Counted from the first letter of the stretch, positions 45,573-57,286 are shown. The stretch is DNA of 64,000 nucleotides from Linum tenue (GCA_946122785.1 CAMGYJ010000002.1:38776495-38840494); one strand, 5' to 3'. Made by a program: numbers and translations. Notes: generated by a model not told the origin, from the sequence alone.

Positions 45573-46107
45573 TAGGGGTGGGCATACGGTTCGGTAAAAT
45601 CGAATCGAACCTAACTGAATCGAATATAAACCGAACCGAAACTGAATTAATGTTATTCGGTTCGGAATTCGAAAGAGAAAATGGCATATTTCGGAAACCA
45701 GGGTCCTTTCGACCGAACCGAATTTCCGAAGCGAAAAACTGAATTATTATAATTGCAAGCTCCAAATGGTGGATTTTTATGTTTCTACTTATTATGAGAC
45801 TTAAATATTTGAATCATGTTAGTGTTTTATGACTTATGTGTTGAAATGTCTGATTTTATAATTGATGATGCATATTTATTGTTTACATTAGGGGTGAAAA
45901 ATAATTAAAAAGAGAGAAGATACAAGCTAACCACACAAATTCGGTTTTGTATGAAAAACCAAACCAAACCGAATTATAATTCGGTTTGAGCCGACCGAAC
46001 CGAATTATAATTTGGTTCGAATTCGGTTTGAGGTTTGATAGAATTCGGGGACCCGGTATGCATAATTTTGGTTCGGTTTGAACCGAACCGACGAATGCCC
46101 ACCCCTA
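45573..46107. mobile_element. hAT-type MITE
   Basis: Left end TAGGGGTGGGCATACGGTTC and right end GAATGCCCACCCCTA form terminal inverted repeats. The flanking 8-mers GATCCCGG and GGTCCCGG match at 7 of 8. The body is full of CCGAACCG / CGGTTCGG motifs near the ends and AT-rich inside. Confidence 0.85.
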
Positions 46108-46115
46108 GGTCCCGG

Positions 46116-46637
46116 GACCCACCCTGGTTGGGGAGTAAAAATGTAAATTAGGTATAATAGTATAAAATCTAAATAGTATAAAATCCATTACTAAATATAT
46201 TCCAACAACTCAAGTTATTGATACTAACCAGTCTTGACAAATAACATCATTCAAAAGTAAATGTCTAACTAAGTCATGAATAATTATTTGATACATAAAG
46301 TGATTTTCTTGATAGTTTCGACATATATTTAATTTACTAAATTTTTGTAAATACAAAATTATATCATGAGTGCATTTAAAAAGCTAAAAAATTATTTTAT
46401 CTTATATATTTTTTTCTAAATGGACTCGTCCTTGATAAAATCCTGATTACATACTAAAAGTTACATAAAGTAATTTTTTACTTAAATAACATGATCATTG
46501 GGTTGTAGTTCTGTTTGGCCATTAGTGTTTATCCAAATTAAAAGAGTTCATACTTATCATTGCCATATGGATTTGTCAGCTACATGATCATTAAGCTAAA
46601 AAGTCTATTAGTAGGAGTGCATCTAGAAACATGATCG
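46116..46637. other. AT-rich sequence, nothing recognised
   Basis: No gene or repeat identified between two MITEs. Confidence 0.5.
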
Positions 46638-46645
46638 GTGCCTAT

Positions 46646-47534
46646 AAAGATGGCAACCAAATCCATGATTACAGGTACCTGATCACCTTCGATTCAGTAA
46701 ATGCGAGGAATTTTCATTTTGATTAAGTATGGGATGGCCGCGCTTTGAGTGGGTATGGAGCGGGTATGGGTTCAACCCGCAAAGAAGTTGATGGGATGGG
46801 GCGGGTATGGTTCTGGACTCTCCCGCCCCACCAAGGATATTATGTTATGTGCATAAAATATAAGTAGTCTATTGTAACTTGTCAATAGAATGAAGGGTAA
46901 TTAATAGAAAAAATAAAGTGCTAAAATGTAATTGATGGCAACCAAACAATAATTTCATCCTCTTATGTATTAGTTCCATAATTTTAGACGGGTAGTATCA
47001 ATATTTGTTACCATATTCTTTTATTAATGATAAGTAGCTGATGGGGTGGATATTAGTGCTGGTTATTTGGTCTCGGACTGTTTGGTTTTACCCGAAACCG
47101 GACCGTATAATCCGGACCGGGACCGGACTGGAACCGGATAGCAAACAATCCAATCTCATATTCGGACTTAGATTTGAGGTAAAAACCCGGATAAAGACCG
47201 GATAAGAGACCCCCAACATCTAAAATCAAGATCAAATTGGGACCGAACCGGGTCAAGACCGGACCGAATCAAGACCGGAGTGTATCCAATCTAATCTTTG
47301 GTCCTTATATTCCCGAAAAGACCGGACTGGAATCGGATCAATTTGGTCCAATTTAACCGGACCGGACCGTATAGCCACCCCTAGTGGATATAACTCATGG
47401 GTATCCAAAAACTACAGGTATGGAAATGAGTTTGTAAAACCTTCCACCTCATGAGTATGGAGCGGATATGAGCTTGAGTAATTGAAAATGGAGATGGGAT
47501 TGGTTTAGACAAATTCATCTCATTGCCATCCGTA
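46646..47534. mobile_element. hAT-like MITE hosting a nested MITE
   Basis: Left end TAAAGATGGCAAC and right end ATTGCCATCCGTA are imperfect inverted repeats. The flanking 8-mers GGTGCCTA and ATTGCCTA match at 6 of 8. GGGTATGG and GGCGGG-type blocks inside are typical of this family. It is interrupted by the element at 47054-47383. Confidence 0.6.
47054..47383. mobile_element. hAT-type MITE nested in another MITE
   Basis: Left end TAGTGCTGGTTATTTGGTC, right end inverted TAGGGGTGGCTATACGGTC (14 of 19 matching). The 8-bp target-site duplication GTGGATAT is perfect (47046-47053 and 47384-47391). CCGGACCG/CGGTCCGG motifs fill both ends. Confidence 0.88.
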
Positions 47535-47542
47535 ATTGCCTA

Positions 47543-49090
47543 TATATTAAACTAGAGGATACCGGCATCGTAAATTGGAGCATGCACATTTCCCCAACAT
47601 TGTCTTGAAGTTAGGGGATATTAACCCTAAATACCTCATTCCACTATAGTGAAAATTTGTGGTAAGTTAGTTCTGTTTATGTGTTAGAAATACCTTATCA
47701 CTCACCGTTTAGGTTAGATAGTGATAAAACCTTAAAGTAGCAATAGATTAAGGACCATGGAATATGACATCGCGATCACCAATGTGCTACATCGTCTCAC
47801 TATGCTATACTTGCCTAGCTAGGGTAGTAGGATAAATAGTACAGAGTTTGAAAACTCGAGTCTGCGCGCACATAGCGAGCCCACTATAAGGAAATGTGGA
47901 TCGGAATTTAATTTGTACCAACTAATATCGAACGAAATGACTGAAAATGCTTTTGATTCAGTTCTGGTCTTTAATTGTCCTTTGATTTTGGTTCGATTTT
48001 ATCTCGATCTGATTCTAGACTGAGTCGGCCGATGTCCACCCTTAGTCAGCGGTTAGCCTACCAAAATGCCTGCTTGGTTGTGTACCGAAAGAGCGAGTTA
48101 GCTTTTAGGGCCATAAGAATCATATACATAACGTCCGATCACAAGTGATGATATGTGCATGCATAGACGATATAAGGAGAGAGGGATGGAGAAGGAAACA
48201 GTAGAAGAAGATAGACGAAAGCAAGTTGGTGCTGGGTGACAAGCGACCGTTGCATATAAATTGCAAGAGATAGGAAGCAAACTTACACGCATCGCCAGTT
48301 TTAATTTGTTTGTGGAAGTGGGAGAGGGCGGAAAAAGGTCCATCTGACGAGTAGTCTTCATCTCGAAGAAGCTAGCTATATTGCTTGCGTAGTAAAGTGG
48401 GACTGGTACTTGTTTCTTGGTGGGTTTCAGCTGCAACTTGTGCTGGTGAGTGCCTGCGGGTTCTGAACTCGTTTGTGGTCCTTATATCTGTATTAATATT
48501 CATTTGTTTCCTGCCCGCAAGTTGTTCTTGCTAAGAGTCACTCAATACGGCAAGTTCTATTCAGGTTTAAAAGTATTCATAATTTCTAATTATCTATGAA
48601 AATGCATACCATTCGTGCATATGAGATGTACTATATATCACTCTTTTAACCGTTTGTGTTCTTAGAATGATAAGATCGATGTTTGATGTTGTATAGAACT
48701 GTGTTAGAACGTATTGGGATAATCGATAATGTAAGAATAAGTAAAGAACACATAGACTTACATGGTTCACTAATACGATGTGTGTTAGTTAGTTTACAAG
48801 CATGAGAGAGTCAGTTTCATTATACTTTAGAAGATACAGATTACAGAGGGATTGAGAAGTATAAAAATTACTTCTTCATATAGCATAACGCTAATTCAAT
48901 ATGGTAAAAAATAAGGTTGCATAACAGAAACACAATTAAATGTGTATAATGCTATTCAAGTTGAGAGTCTATGACTTACCATTGTTTACAAATAATCCGA
49001 TTCAAATTTCAGATCATAACAACATAATATTTAATAATGGCCGGTTCAAAGGCTATGTAATTTAGGTAAACCTTGTACGGAGACTTCGAA
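47543..49090. other. Non-coding sequence
   Basis: About 1.5 kb with no convincing coding frame. The longest open frame (minus strand, about 48100-48440) has no recognisable motif. Confidence 0.5.
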
Positions 49091-49095
49091 CTTAG

Positions 49096-50028
49096 TGTTA
49101 GGTGAAGCTCTGTCCACTGGCATCTTACATTTTAGGAAAGGAAATCGGAAATGGACAGGCAAAGAGCAAGAAGAGGAAAGGCCAAATTTAAACGAGAAAT
49201 TGAAGGAAATCAAGACGTGAGATTGATTTGTCAAAAACAGAAGGCAACAATTGATTCTCTAAATCAGAAGGCAACGGGTGGGAAGAAAGCTAAATATAAG
49301 TGAGAAGAAACTTAGGAGCTGATCATCCTTTTCGAGCAAACTTTCAAAAACAAAGATTAGAGTGCATACTGTGTTTTGAATAGAAAAGGAAGAGGAGCTG
49401 TCGGGGAGACATGTTGAGTGTTTGGTGATCTAAATTCAAGCAGGGAGCTGAATTTGGATAGGGAGTCTGATCTAGTGACGGGGAGTCACCTCGAGATCGA
49501 TTGTAAACTGTAATCTGAACTCTACCATCATAGTGAACGTCAAAGGACTCGAAACAGAGTGCCTTTGACCGTGGATTAGTCGGTACTGAATTCATCAGTA
49601 CCGGATACCACGTAAAAATTGTGTCTGTGTTTCATTTGTGCTCTACTCTGCTTCTGTTTCTTTAAATTTCCAGATTGATCTTGTGTTCTTGTTACAGTGC
49701 AAAGCTGAGTCTTGTGCAGGACAGGTTTGATCGAGTTGCTTAAGGAACTAAGGAGAAACAGAGAAGGTAAAACACAACGTTTAAGTTAATCAACTTGGGC
49801 CAACTAAACAACAGGGAAAGAAAGTCTGTCGGCCCAATCCACAAACGTGCTATCCTTTTGATTACTTAGAACGGGAAGTCTCTTAACCCTTCTATCGATT
49901 GAAACTCGATTCTATACCACACTTTTCACTTGTTCTTGCCGAAACACGATTAGGGTTTCGCAGGATTCCAGTTGAGAGCACAACAAGAGGGAATCAACTC
50001 CTGAGTCTCGCGCTCGACTACACCAACA
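49096..50028 (+). repeat. 5' LTR of the SIRE-like element
   Basis: Starts TGTTAGGTGAAGCTC, ends CTACACCAACA. Nearly identical to 55432-56364. Confidence 0.92.
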
Positions 50029-50030
50029 AG

Positions 50031-50042
50031 TGGTATCAGAGC
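50031..50042 (+). other. Primer-binding site (tRNA-iMet type) of the SIRE-like element
   Basis: TGGTATCAGAGC two bases after the LTR end. Confidence 0.93.
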
Positions 50043-50109
50043 CCGGGCTCCGATGTAAAAGGCTTAATCACCTCGGAGGTCCAGACAGAACACCAGATTC
50101 AGGAAAGAA

Positions 50110-50835
50110 GTAGCTGAGAAGAACAAATCCCAAGCTGGATGCTTTAAATGTGGAAGAAGCGGACATATCAAGGCAGAGTGCCCTTAGATGAAGAAAGACA
50201 AAGCATATGCAGCCACCTGGAGCTGCAGTGAAGATGAGGAAGAAGATGGAGAATCTAGCAGAAGGCAAGAGGCGTTTATGGCCATTGGGAATAGTGACGA
50301 TGAATGCCACTCGTCTCAGGTAAGGACTCTAAGCTATTACTCTGATACTGGTAGTAAAAATGATCAAATAAATGAGACTATCAGGGATATACAACTAGAG
50401 GTAAAAAATGTTAAGAACAATTATTCGAAACTTAAACTGGAATTTGACAAATTGAATGAGAAATATGCTAATCTAGTAAAAGAAAAATCTGTTCTAGATA
50501 AACACATAAATGAGGTATTGGAAAGAAATAATGAACTAGAAAACAAACTGGCAGAACATAGTAACAGACATGAAGTCACTACTATGAAAATAAATCAGTC
50601 TGGCAGGCCAGGATACACAGCCTATAAGCAAGGGTCGGCAAATGTTGAATGTTTTTATTGTCATCTAAAAGGTCATTATATTGCTAATTGTGAAAGAAGG
50701 ATAGCTAAAGAAGCCAGAATGAGAAAGACTGTATGTTACAGTTGTCATGAGACTGGGCATATGAGCTATACATGTCAAAAACCAAAACCAAAAGATGTTA
50801 GTGTTAAGATGATTTGGTTACCTAAAACAAAGTAA
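50110..50835 (+). pseudogene. gag remnant with three zinc knuckles
   Basis: Only the C-terminal part of gag remains. A CCHC knuckle (CFKCGRSGHIKAEC, from 50140) is followed by TAG at 50185-50187 where a Leu codon is expected. The frame goes on from ATG 50188 through an acidic stretch and a coiled-coil helix (about 50380-50570) to two further knuckles (CFYCHLKGHYIANC, CYSCHETGHMSYTC). It ends with TAA at 50833-50835. The large N-terminal UBN2-type domain that should lie between the primer-binding site and the first knuckle is absent, leaving about 70 bp of unrelated sequence. Particle assembly from this copy is therefore not expected. Confidence 0.8.
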
Positions 50836-50864
50836 AACATTTGTGTGATTAGGTCTGCTTCCAA

Positions 50865-53800
50865 GTGAGCATGGAAGACAGCGAGTGGATTCTGGATAGT
50901 GGCTGCTCACATCATATGACTGGAAATGAAAAACTCTTCACAAAACTGATTAAAGAAAAGAAAGGTAAAGTTTATTTTGGTGATAACTATAGTACTGACG
51001 TTCTTGGTAAAGGGGAAGTTGGAATTAAACCTAAAATAAATAATGTGATGTTAGTTGATGGACTAAAACACAACTTGTTTTCAATCAGTCAAGTTTGTGG
51101 AGAGTCAAACAGAGTAGTATTCGAACCAACTGCTTGTTATGTAGAAAACATTGAAACTGGGAAAATTCTGTTTTCAGGAAAAAGGAAAGGAAAATTGTTT
51201 TGCATAAATTTAAGTGATAGAGGTCTTTTTAATGAACTATGTCTAGTAACTGTCGATAAAAACGATCAATTAGAATGGCACAGGAGACTTGGACATATCA
51301 GTGTAGGAACACTTTCCAAACTGGTAAGTTTAAACTTAGTAACTGGCATTCCTAAGGTAAACTGTAAGAAAGAATTTTTCTGTGATGCCTGTACTAAAGG
51401 AAAACAAGTAAAATCCTCATTTAAATCTAAACAAATCATCTCTACGACAAAAACTCTGGAATTGTTACACTTAGACTTATTTGGTCCAAGTAATGTAATG
51501 AGTATAGGAGGGAAGTCGTATGCATTTGTAATAGTCGATGACTTTTCAAGATTTACATGGGTGATGTTTCTGGGAAGTAAAGATGAGGCCTATAAAAATT
51601 TTAAAAACCTGGTCAGGCAATTGGAAAATGAAAAGGAAGCTAAGGTAATTAACATCAGAAGCGATCATGGCGGTGAATTCATATCAGAAAAATTCGATAG
51701 GTTCTGTGAGAAGGCTGGTATAGCACATAATTTTTCAGCCCCTAGAACACCACAGCAGAATGGTGTGGTAGAAAGAAAGAACAGAACGTTAATTGAGATT
51801 GCTAGAACGATGTTAAATGAATATAGCCTCCCTAAACATTTTTGGGCAGAAGCTGTAAATACAGCATGCTATACCATTAATCGTGCTCTAATTAGATCTA
51901 AACTTAACAAGACACCCTATGAGTTATGGAAAGACAAAACCAAATCTGGGGTACTTTCATCCATTTGGATGTAAGTGCTTTGTGCTTAACACAAAAGATA
52001 ATCTGGGAAAGTTTGACTCTAGATCGGATGAGTCAATATTTTTAGGTTATTCTATTCACAGTAGAGCTTATAGGGTTTACAATAAACGGACTCTCAAAGT
52101 AGAAGAGTCCATACATGTGGTATTTGATGAATCTTGTAGTAAGTGTGCAGATATAATAGATGAGGATGATGATCTAGGACTTGGACATCATTCTAACACT
52201 TCTCAACAAAAGTTAACCGAAGAAGAGGACATCAGTGAAGGAGTACAGAGCTCGAGCAAAGAAAAAGAATGGGAAGAACATACTGTGCAAGCTCCTCCAC
52301 ACATTCAGAAGAGGCACCCTCCCTCACTCATCATAGGAAACATCAATCAAGGTATGACTACTAGATCTCAAAAGGCCAATGTACATACAGCTTTTGTTTC
52401 CATGATTGAACCTAGAAATATACAGGAAGCCTTAGAGGATGAATTCTGGACAGAATCAATGCAAGATGAATTAGGATACTTTGAACGTTTAAATGTGTGG
52501 GATCTGGTACCAAAACCGGTAGACAAACCAATCATTGGAACTAAGTGGGTCTGGAGAAATAAAACTGATGAACTAGGGGAAATAGCCAAAAACAAGTCCA
52601 GATTAGTAGCTCAGGGTTACAGTCAAGAAGAGGGCATAGACTTTGAAGAGTCATTTGTTCCTGTAGCAAGATTAGAAGCCATTAGATTACTCTGTGCTTT
52701 TGCTGCCTCAAAAGGGTTTAAGCTTTTTCAAATGGATGTTAAAAGCGCATTTTTAAATGGTGAGCTTAAAGAAGAGGTATATGTGGCTCAACCACCTGGT
52801 TTTGAGAATCACAAATACCCAAATCATGTGTACAGATTAAAGAAAGCTTTGTATGGTTTAAAGCAGGCCCCTCGAGCTTGGTATGAAAAGTTAAGTAGCT
52901 TCTTGATTAGTGATGGATTTCACAGGGGATCAGTTGATAAAACACTATTCATAAAATCTGAAAAGGGAAATACAATTCTGGTGCAAATATATGTCGATGA
53001 TATTATCTTTGGGTCTTCTAATACAACCTTATGTAAAGAATTTGAAGCTACTATGAAAGGAGCCTTTGAGATGAGTCTTATGGGTGAATTAAAACATTTT
53101 CTAGGACTAGAAGTTAAGCAGAATCAAAATGGAATCTTCATCAGTCAATCAAAATATCTTTCAAACATGCTTAACAGATTCGACTTAACCAACCTTAAGT
53201 CAGCACAAACCCCAATGGGGTCAACTTCCAAACTAACCAAAGATTAAAGTGGAGTGCCAGTAGATGTCAAATTATATCGTGGCATGATTGGTTCCCTGCT
53301 GTATCTCACAGCCAGTCGACCTGATATTGTCTATAGTGTAGGTGTCTGTGCCCGTTTTCAAAGCTGTCCAAAGATGAGTCACCTGACAGCAGTAAAAAAA
53401 TTTTTTCGCTATCTCTCAGGTTCAAAATCTCTAGGGTTATGGTATTCCAACGAATCAAGTTTAGAACTCCTTAGCTATAGTGATTCTGACTATGCTGGCT
53501 GTGTTCTTGATAGAAAGAGCACATCTAGCACATGTCATTTCCTTGGAACCTCCTTAGTCTCTTGGGCCAGCAAAAAGCAGAGTTCAGTGGCTTTGTCAAC
53601 TGCGGAAGCAGAGTACATAGCAGCTGGACTCGGTTGCACTCAACTCCTCTGGCTGAAATATCAACTTCAGGACTATGGTCTTAAAGTTGGATCCCCAACC
53701 ATTCTTTGTGACAATACAAGTGCAATTAATATGACTAAAAATCCAATTAAGCATTCTCGAACTAAACATATAGAAGTAAGGTATCATTTTATTCGAGATC

Positions 53801-53949
53801 TAGTTGAAGATGGAAAGATTCAACTTGAATTTGTAAGCACAGACATGCAATGGGCGGATATATTTACTAAACCTCTAGGGGTAGAAAAGTTTCTGTCTAT
53901 ACGCAATGAACTTGGCTTATTTATCCTAGATGCAATCCCTTCCTCTTGA
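50865..53949 (+). pseudogene. SIRE-like pol (protease, integrase, RT, RNase H), broken
   Basis: From about 50865: protease with WILDSGCSHHMTG; integrase zinc region (HRRLGHISVG, CDACTKGKQ) and catalytic Asp in HLDLFGPS and IRSDHGGEF. A one-base frameshift lies near 51940-51960, inside the integrase C-terminal part. RT runs with [14 protein letters not shown] and an intact [13 protein letters not shown] at 53245-53247 interrupts the RT-RNase H link. RNase H follows with YSDSDYAGC, STAEAEYIA and WADIFTKPL, ending at 53949. Two lesions in about 3 kb fit a recent insertion that was already defective or has just begun to decay. Confidence 0.88.
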
Positions 53950-54048
53950 TATTCTGATTTTCAAAATCAAATGATTCACCTTCCTTTCCTTAGGATTCTT
54001 ACCTTCTGCATGCTGATACACTTCCTTCCTTTAACTCTCTCTCTCTCC

Positions 54049-54056
54049 TATATAAG
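54049..54056 (+). promoter_or_regulatory. TATA box upstream of the envelope-position ORF
   Basis: TATATAAG after a CT-rich run (54034-54048), 62 bp before the ATG at 54118. It suggests that the ORF is transcribed from its own internal promoter rather than by splicing of the full-length RNA. Confidence 0.55.
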
Positions 54057-54117
54057 AACATTAGGGCTCTTTAGCAATTCATCTCAGCCCAAAAGCACTT
54101 TGTCAAAACGTCCCATC

Positions 54118-55236
54118 ATGGCTCCCACCAATGCTCAATTGCAACACTCTGCTGTTTTTAACAACAAAGGGTTCTGCAATGCTGCTGTCTACTCCAGATA
54201 TCTTCGTCGATTTCGTGATCGACCTATCTATCCGTCCTTGTCCATTCATCCCTCCAGCTTCTCAAAGTATGACATGAACATTCCCTCGCTCATCCATGGT
54301 CTTGGATGGGGGTCGTTGGTGGAGAATATGCGATTCAGCTACTGTCCAGAGGCTGTCCTTTTGTTCTATGTGAACATTCAGAAAGGCCCGGGGGCAGTCC
54401 CGACCTTTTTCACCACAATGGTCTTCAACTTTGAGGTGAAAGTCACTCCAGATCTGTTGACCACTGCTCTCGCTCTTCCTCATACTGGTCTACGTGCTGG
54501 CACAGACAGTGAATTTGGTGACCTGGGGTTTGACCTTCAGGGTGCATTGCAATCTGTCACTCGTGACATAGGCCAATATTTTCCCTCTCGACTTGCTGCT
54601 GGTCGGTTGCCTGATGATCTCAAGGTTCTTCATTTTTTCCTTACTAGGAGTTTTCTGCCTAGAGATCTCTCTAGCACCGATATTCTCAACACCTCTGACT
54701 TATGGGTACTTTCTCATGCTTACACTGGTACTCCCATCAGTTATGCCTCTCTCATGTTCCACCATATGATTCGGTTAGGCATGGAATACTTTGATGGTCC
54801 ATTGCCATTTGGTCCCCAAATTACCAGACTCCTATCCTTCCTACGCATTGACTTGCATGACAAGCTGCATCAATGTAATGTTCTGGATGATCTTCGTCCC
54901 CAGCATGTGCTGGCTAAGCTGGATGCATTGGTAGGGCCCCGTAAGCCTCTCACTGGCTCAGGGGGAGTGTTTGTTGGTCCTGCAGCTTATGCATCAGGGA
55001 GATTAGCTGGAGCACTGGTTGATGCTGCTGTTACTGTTATCAAGCGTGAATCATCAGCAGAAATAGAGCAGTCTTCCAAACTGAAGAAACTTAGGCAGGA
55101 AGATTTGATGTGGCCAAATTTTATGTATGAGTCTGGAACAATAAATGATCCAATCAGTTCTGACTCAGAGTCTAGTGAGTCTAGTGATGATGATGTCGTG
55201 TCTGAGTATGAGTCCCCACCAAAATATCCCTTCTAG
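54118..55236 (+). CDS. Envelope-position / putative plant transposon protein of the SIRE-like element
   Basis: Intact frame. I chose ATG 54118 (MAPTNAQLQ, 372 residues), which follows the TATA box, over the upstream in-frame ATG at 53971. It has the same two-part layout as the ORF at 5171. An L-G-W block (LIHGLGWGSLVENMRF) is followed by YCPEAVLLFYVNIQKG and a VTPDLLTTALALP segment. The second half reads LKVLHFFLTRSFLPRDLSST, then NTSDLWVLSHAYTGTPISYA. The C-terminus is Ser/Glu/Asp-rich. There is no clear signal peptide on this start and no convincing transmembrane span, so 'envelope' refers only to position. It is intact while gag and pol are broken. Function unknown. Confidence 0.75.
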   Translation: MAPTNAQLQHSAVFNNKGFCNAAVYSRYLRRFRDRPIYPSLSIHPSSFSKYDMNIPSLIHGLGWGSLVENMRFSYCPEAVLLFYVNIQKGPGAVPTFFTTMVFNFEVKVTPDLLTTALALPHTGLRAGTDSEFGDLGFDLQGALQSVTRDIGQYFPSRLAAGRLPDDLKVLHFFLTRSFLPRDLSSTDILNTSDLWVLSHAYTGTPISYASLMFHHMIRLGMEYFDGPLPFGPQITRLLSFLRIDLHDKLHQCNVLDDLRPQHVLAKLDALVGPRKPLTGSGGVFVGPAAYASGRLAGALVDAAVTVIKRESSAEIEQSSKLKKLRQEDLMWPNFMYESGTINDPISSDSESSESSDDDVVSEYESPPKYPF

Positions 55237-55431
55237 GACAGTATGTTTACTAGTGGATGTTTTGTCTAAGACTGTGTTAAGGATTGAATAATGAAGTCAT
55301 GAATAAAACTTTCTGCTTTCCTAAATAAATGCATCATCTACGCTTGTTGCAAATTTTTTGGAACAGTCTACCTAATCGTTTGTTACATGTGTGCAGGGAC
55401 AAAAGAGCCAGTGACAAGCTTAGGGGGAGTT
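55237..55431 (+). other. 3' untranslated spacer and polypurine tract of the SIRE-like element
   Basis: Short non-coding stretch ending in GCTTAGGGGGAGTT (55418-55431), the polypurine tract directly before the 3' LTR. Confidence 0.85.
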
Positions 55432-56364
55432 TGTTAGGTGAAGCTCTGTCCACTGGCATCTTACATTTTAGGAAAGGAAATCGGAAATGGACAGGCAAAG
55501 AGCAAGAAGAGGAAAGGCCAAATTTAAACGAGAAATTGAAGGAAATCAAGACGTGAGATTGATTTGTCAAAAACAGAAGGCAACAATTGATTCTCTAAAT
55601 CAGAAGGCAACGAGTGGGAAGAAAGCTAAATATAAGTGAGAAGAAACTTAGGAGTTGATCATCCTTTTCGAGCAAACTTTCAAAAATAGAGATTAGAGTG
55701 CATACTGTGTTTTGAATAGAAAAGGAAGAGGAGCTGTCGGGGAGACAGGTTGAGTGTTTGGTGATCTAAATTCAAGCAGGGAGCTGAATTTGGATAGGGA
55801 GTCTGATCTAGTGACGGGGAGTCACCTCGAGATCGATTGTAAACTGTAATCTGAACTCTACCATCATAGTGAACGTCAAAGGACTCGAAACAGAGTGCCT
55901 TTGACCGTGGATTAGTCGGTACTGAATTCATCAGTACCGGATACCACGTAAAAATTGTGTCTGTGTTTCATTTGTGCTCTACTCTGCTTCTGTTTCTTTA
56001 AATTTCCAGATTGATCTTGTGTTCTTGTTACAGTGCAAAGCTGAGTCTTGTGCAGGACAGGTTTGATCGAGTTGCTTAAGGAACTAAGGAGAAACAGAGA
56101 AGGTAAAACACAACGTTTAAGTTAATCAACTTGGGCCAACTAAACAACAGGGAAAGAAAGTCTGTCGGCCCAATCCACAAACGTGCTGTCGTTTTGATTA
56201 CTTAGAACGGGAAGTCTCTTAACCCTTCTATCGATTGAAACTCGATTCTATACCACACTTTTCACTTGTTCTTGCCGAAACAAGATTAGGGTTTCGCAGG
56301 ATTCCAGTTGAGAGCACAACAAGAGGGAATCAACTCCTGAGTCTCGCGCTCGACTACACCAACA
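55432..56364 (+). repeat. 3' LTR of the SIRE-like element
   Basis: Second 933-bp LTR, followed by the CTTAG target-site duplication. Confidence 0.92.
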
Positions 56365-56369
56365 CTTAG

Positions 56370-56953
56370 TGGATGCAAGAACCTAGATATAATCACTCAA
56401 TAAGGTTTTCTATAATTTACTAGGTAGTGATGCCCCATCTTGTCGCCGGTGGAGATGGCCTATTTGCATGTATTATATGGCCCGTTATGATTTCTTATTA
56501 GTATTATTAGGCTCAAATTAATTTTTTGTTAGCAGTTTTCTTAGTAATATTGATTTGACAATATGATATTGACTAAGAATACATATATGGCGGTCAACAT
56601 CCAATTTAAAGATTTTTGAAAATTTTGGCTAGTAAATGATATTTACCAAAACCCATGAATTGGATTCATGGATTGGTTCAAAAGAATTGGTAGATTGGAT
56701 TCATGAATTCAAAAGAAATCTAAACATTGGACCAATATGTAAATTTTAAAAACTATAGGTATAAATATCTCATAAAATTTAGATATCAAAATATAAATTT
56801 TCAATTATTTTACATTAAGCGAATCTCATGATTTGGGTTAGAAAACTAGGGATTGGGGTTTATCCATTAGTGGTTAGGGTATAGTATCATGCCCAAAACT
56901 CCGGTTAATTCATGATCTAAATAGCAAAACTCAAACCGGCGTACGCTAGCCTG

Positions 56954-56955
<2 letters not shown>
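56370..56955. other. AT-rich sequence ending in an inverted-repeat element terminus
   Basis: The first part shows nothing. From about 56840 it resembles the interior phrases of the 31271-31675 element (GGTATAGTATCATGCCCA). It ends GGCGTACGCTAGCCTGAA, the inverted form of the terminus at 31697, directly against a TA run. Confidence 0.5.

Positions 56956-56958
<3 letters not shown>

Positions 56959-57013
<55 letters not shown>
56959..57013. repeat. TA microsatellite
   Basis: About 54 bp of pure TA, bounded on each side by a different inverted-repeat element terminus. Confidence 0.9.
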
Positions 57014-57017
<4 letters not shown>

Positions 57018-57286
57018 CTGGCTACGTCAGACGTATACTATACGTCAGGTACTACTAGTGAGATATCTCTATCTAGACCATGAATTAAATCGTGTTTGGG
57101 GTATGATACTATACCCTAACCTCTAATGGATAAACCTCAGTCACCGATTTTCTAAACCCTAACCCGAAGTTTGATTTAATGAAAAACAAAAATTGACCGT
57201 TGAGATAGGCCGGAGCTCATCTAACCACTTCTAACGGCTAGATTACCTGACGTATACTATACGCCTGACGTACACCAATCATCACC
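57014..57286. mobile_element. Inverted-repeat element flanked on both sides by TA microsatellites
   Basis: The left end has CAGACTGGCTACGTCAGACG and GTATACTATACGTCAGG. The right end carries the inverted CCTGACGTATACTATACG and a second CCTGACG block. TA runs abut both ends (56959-57013 and 57286-57308). The interior is 200 bp and non-coding. Confidence 0.7.

Larger units (their letters stand above)
49096..56364 (+). mobile_element. Young SIRE-like Ty1/copia element with envelope-position ORF, TSD CTTAG
   Basis: Two 933-bp LTRs (about eight differences by eye, about 99% identity), perfect 5-bp target-site duplication CTTAG (49091-49095 and 56365-56369), primer-binding site, a remnant of gag, pol in copia order, then a separate ORF before the polypurine tract. 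An ORF at the envelope position is characteristic of SIRE/Maximus-type copia elements. Most of gag is deleted and pol has stops, so the element is non-autonomous, yet the LTR identity shows it inserted recently. Confidence 0.9.

Noticed and set aside
48098..48436. 112-residue minus-strand frame
   Set aside because: No recognisable domain, splice context or repeat homology. Probably chance.
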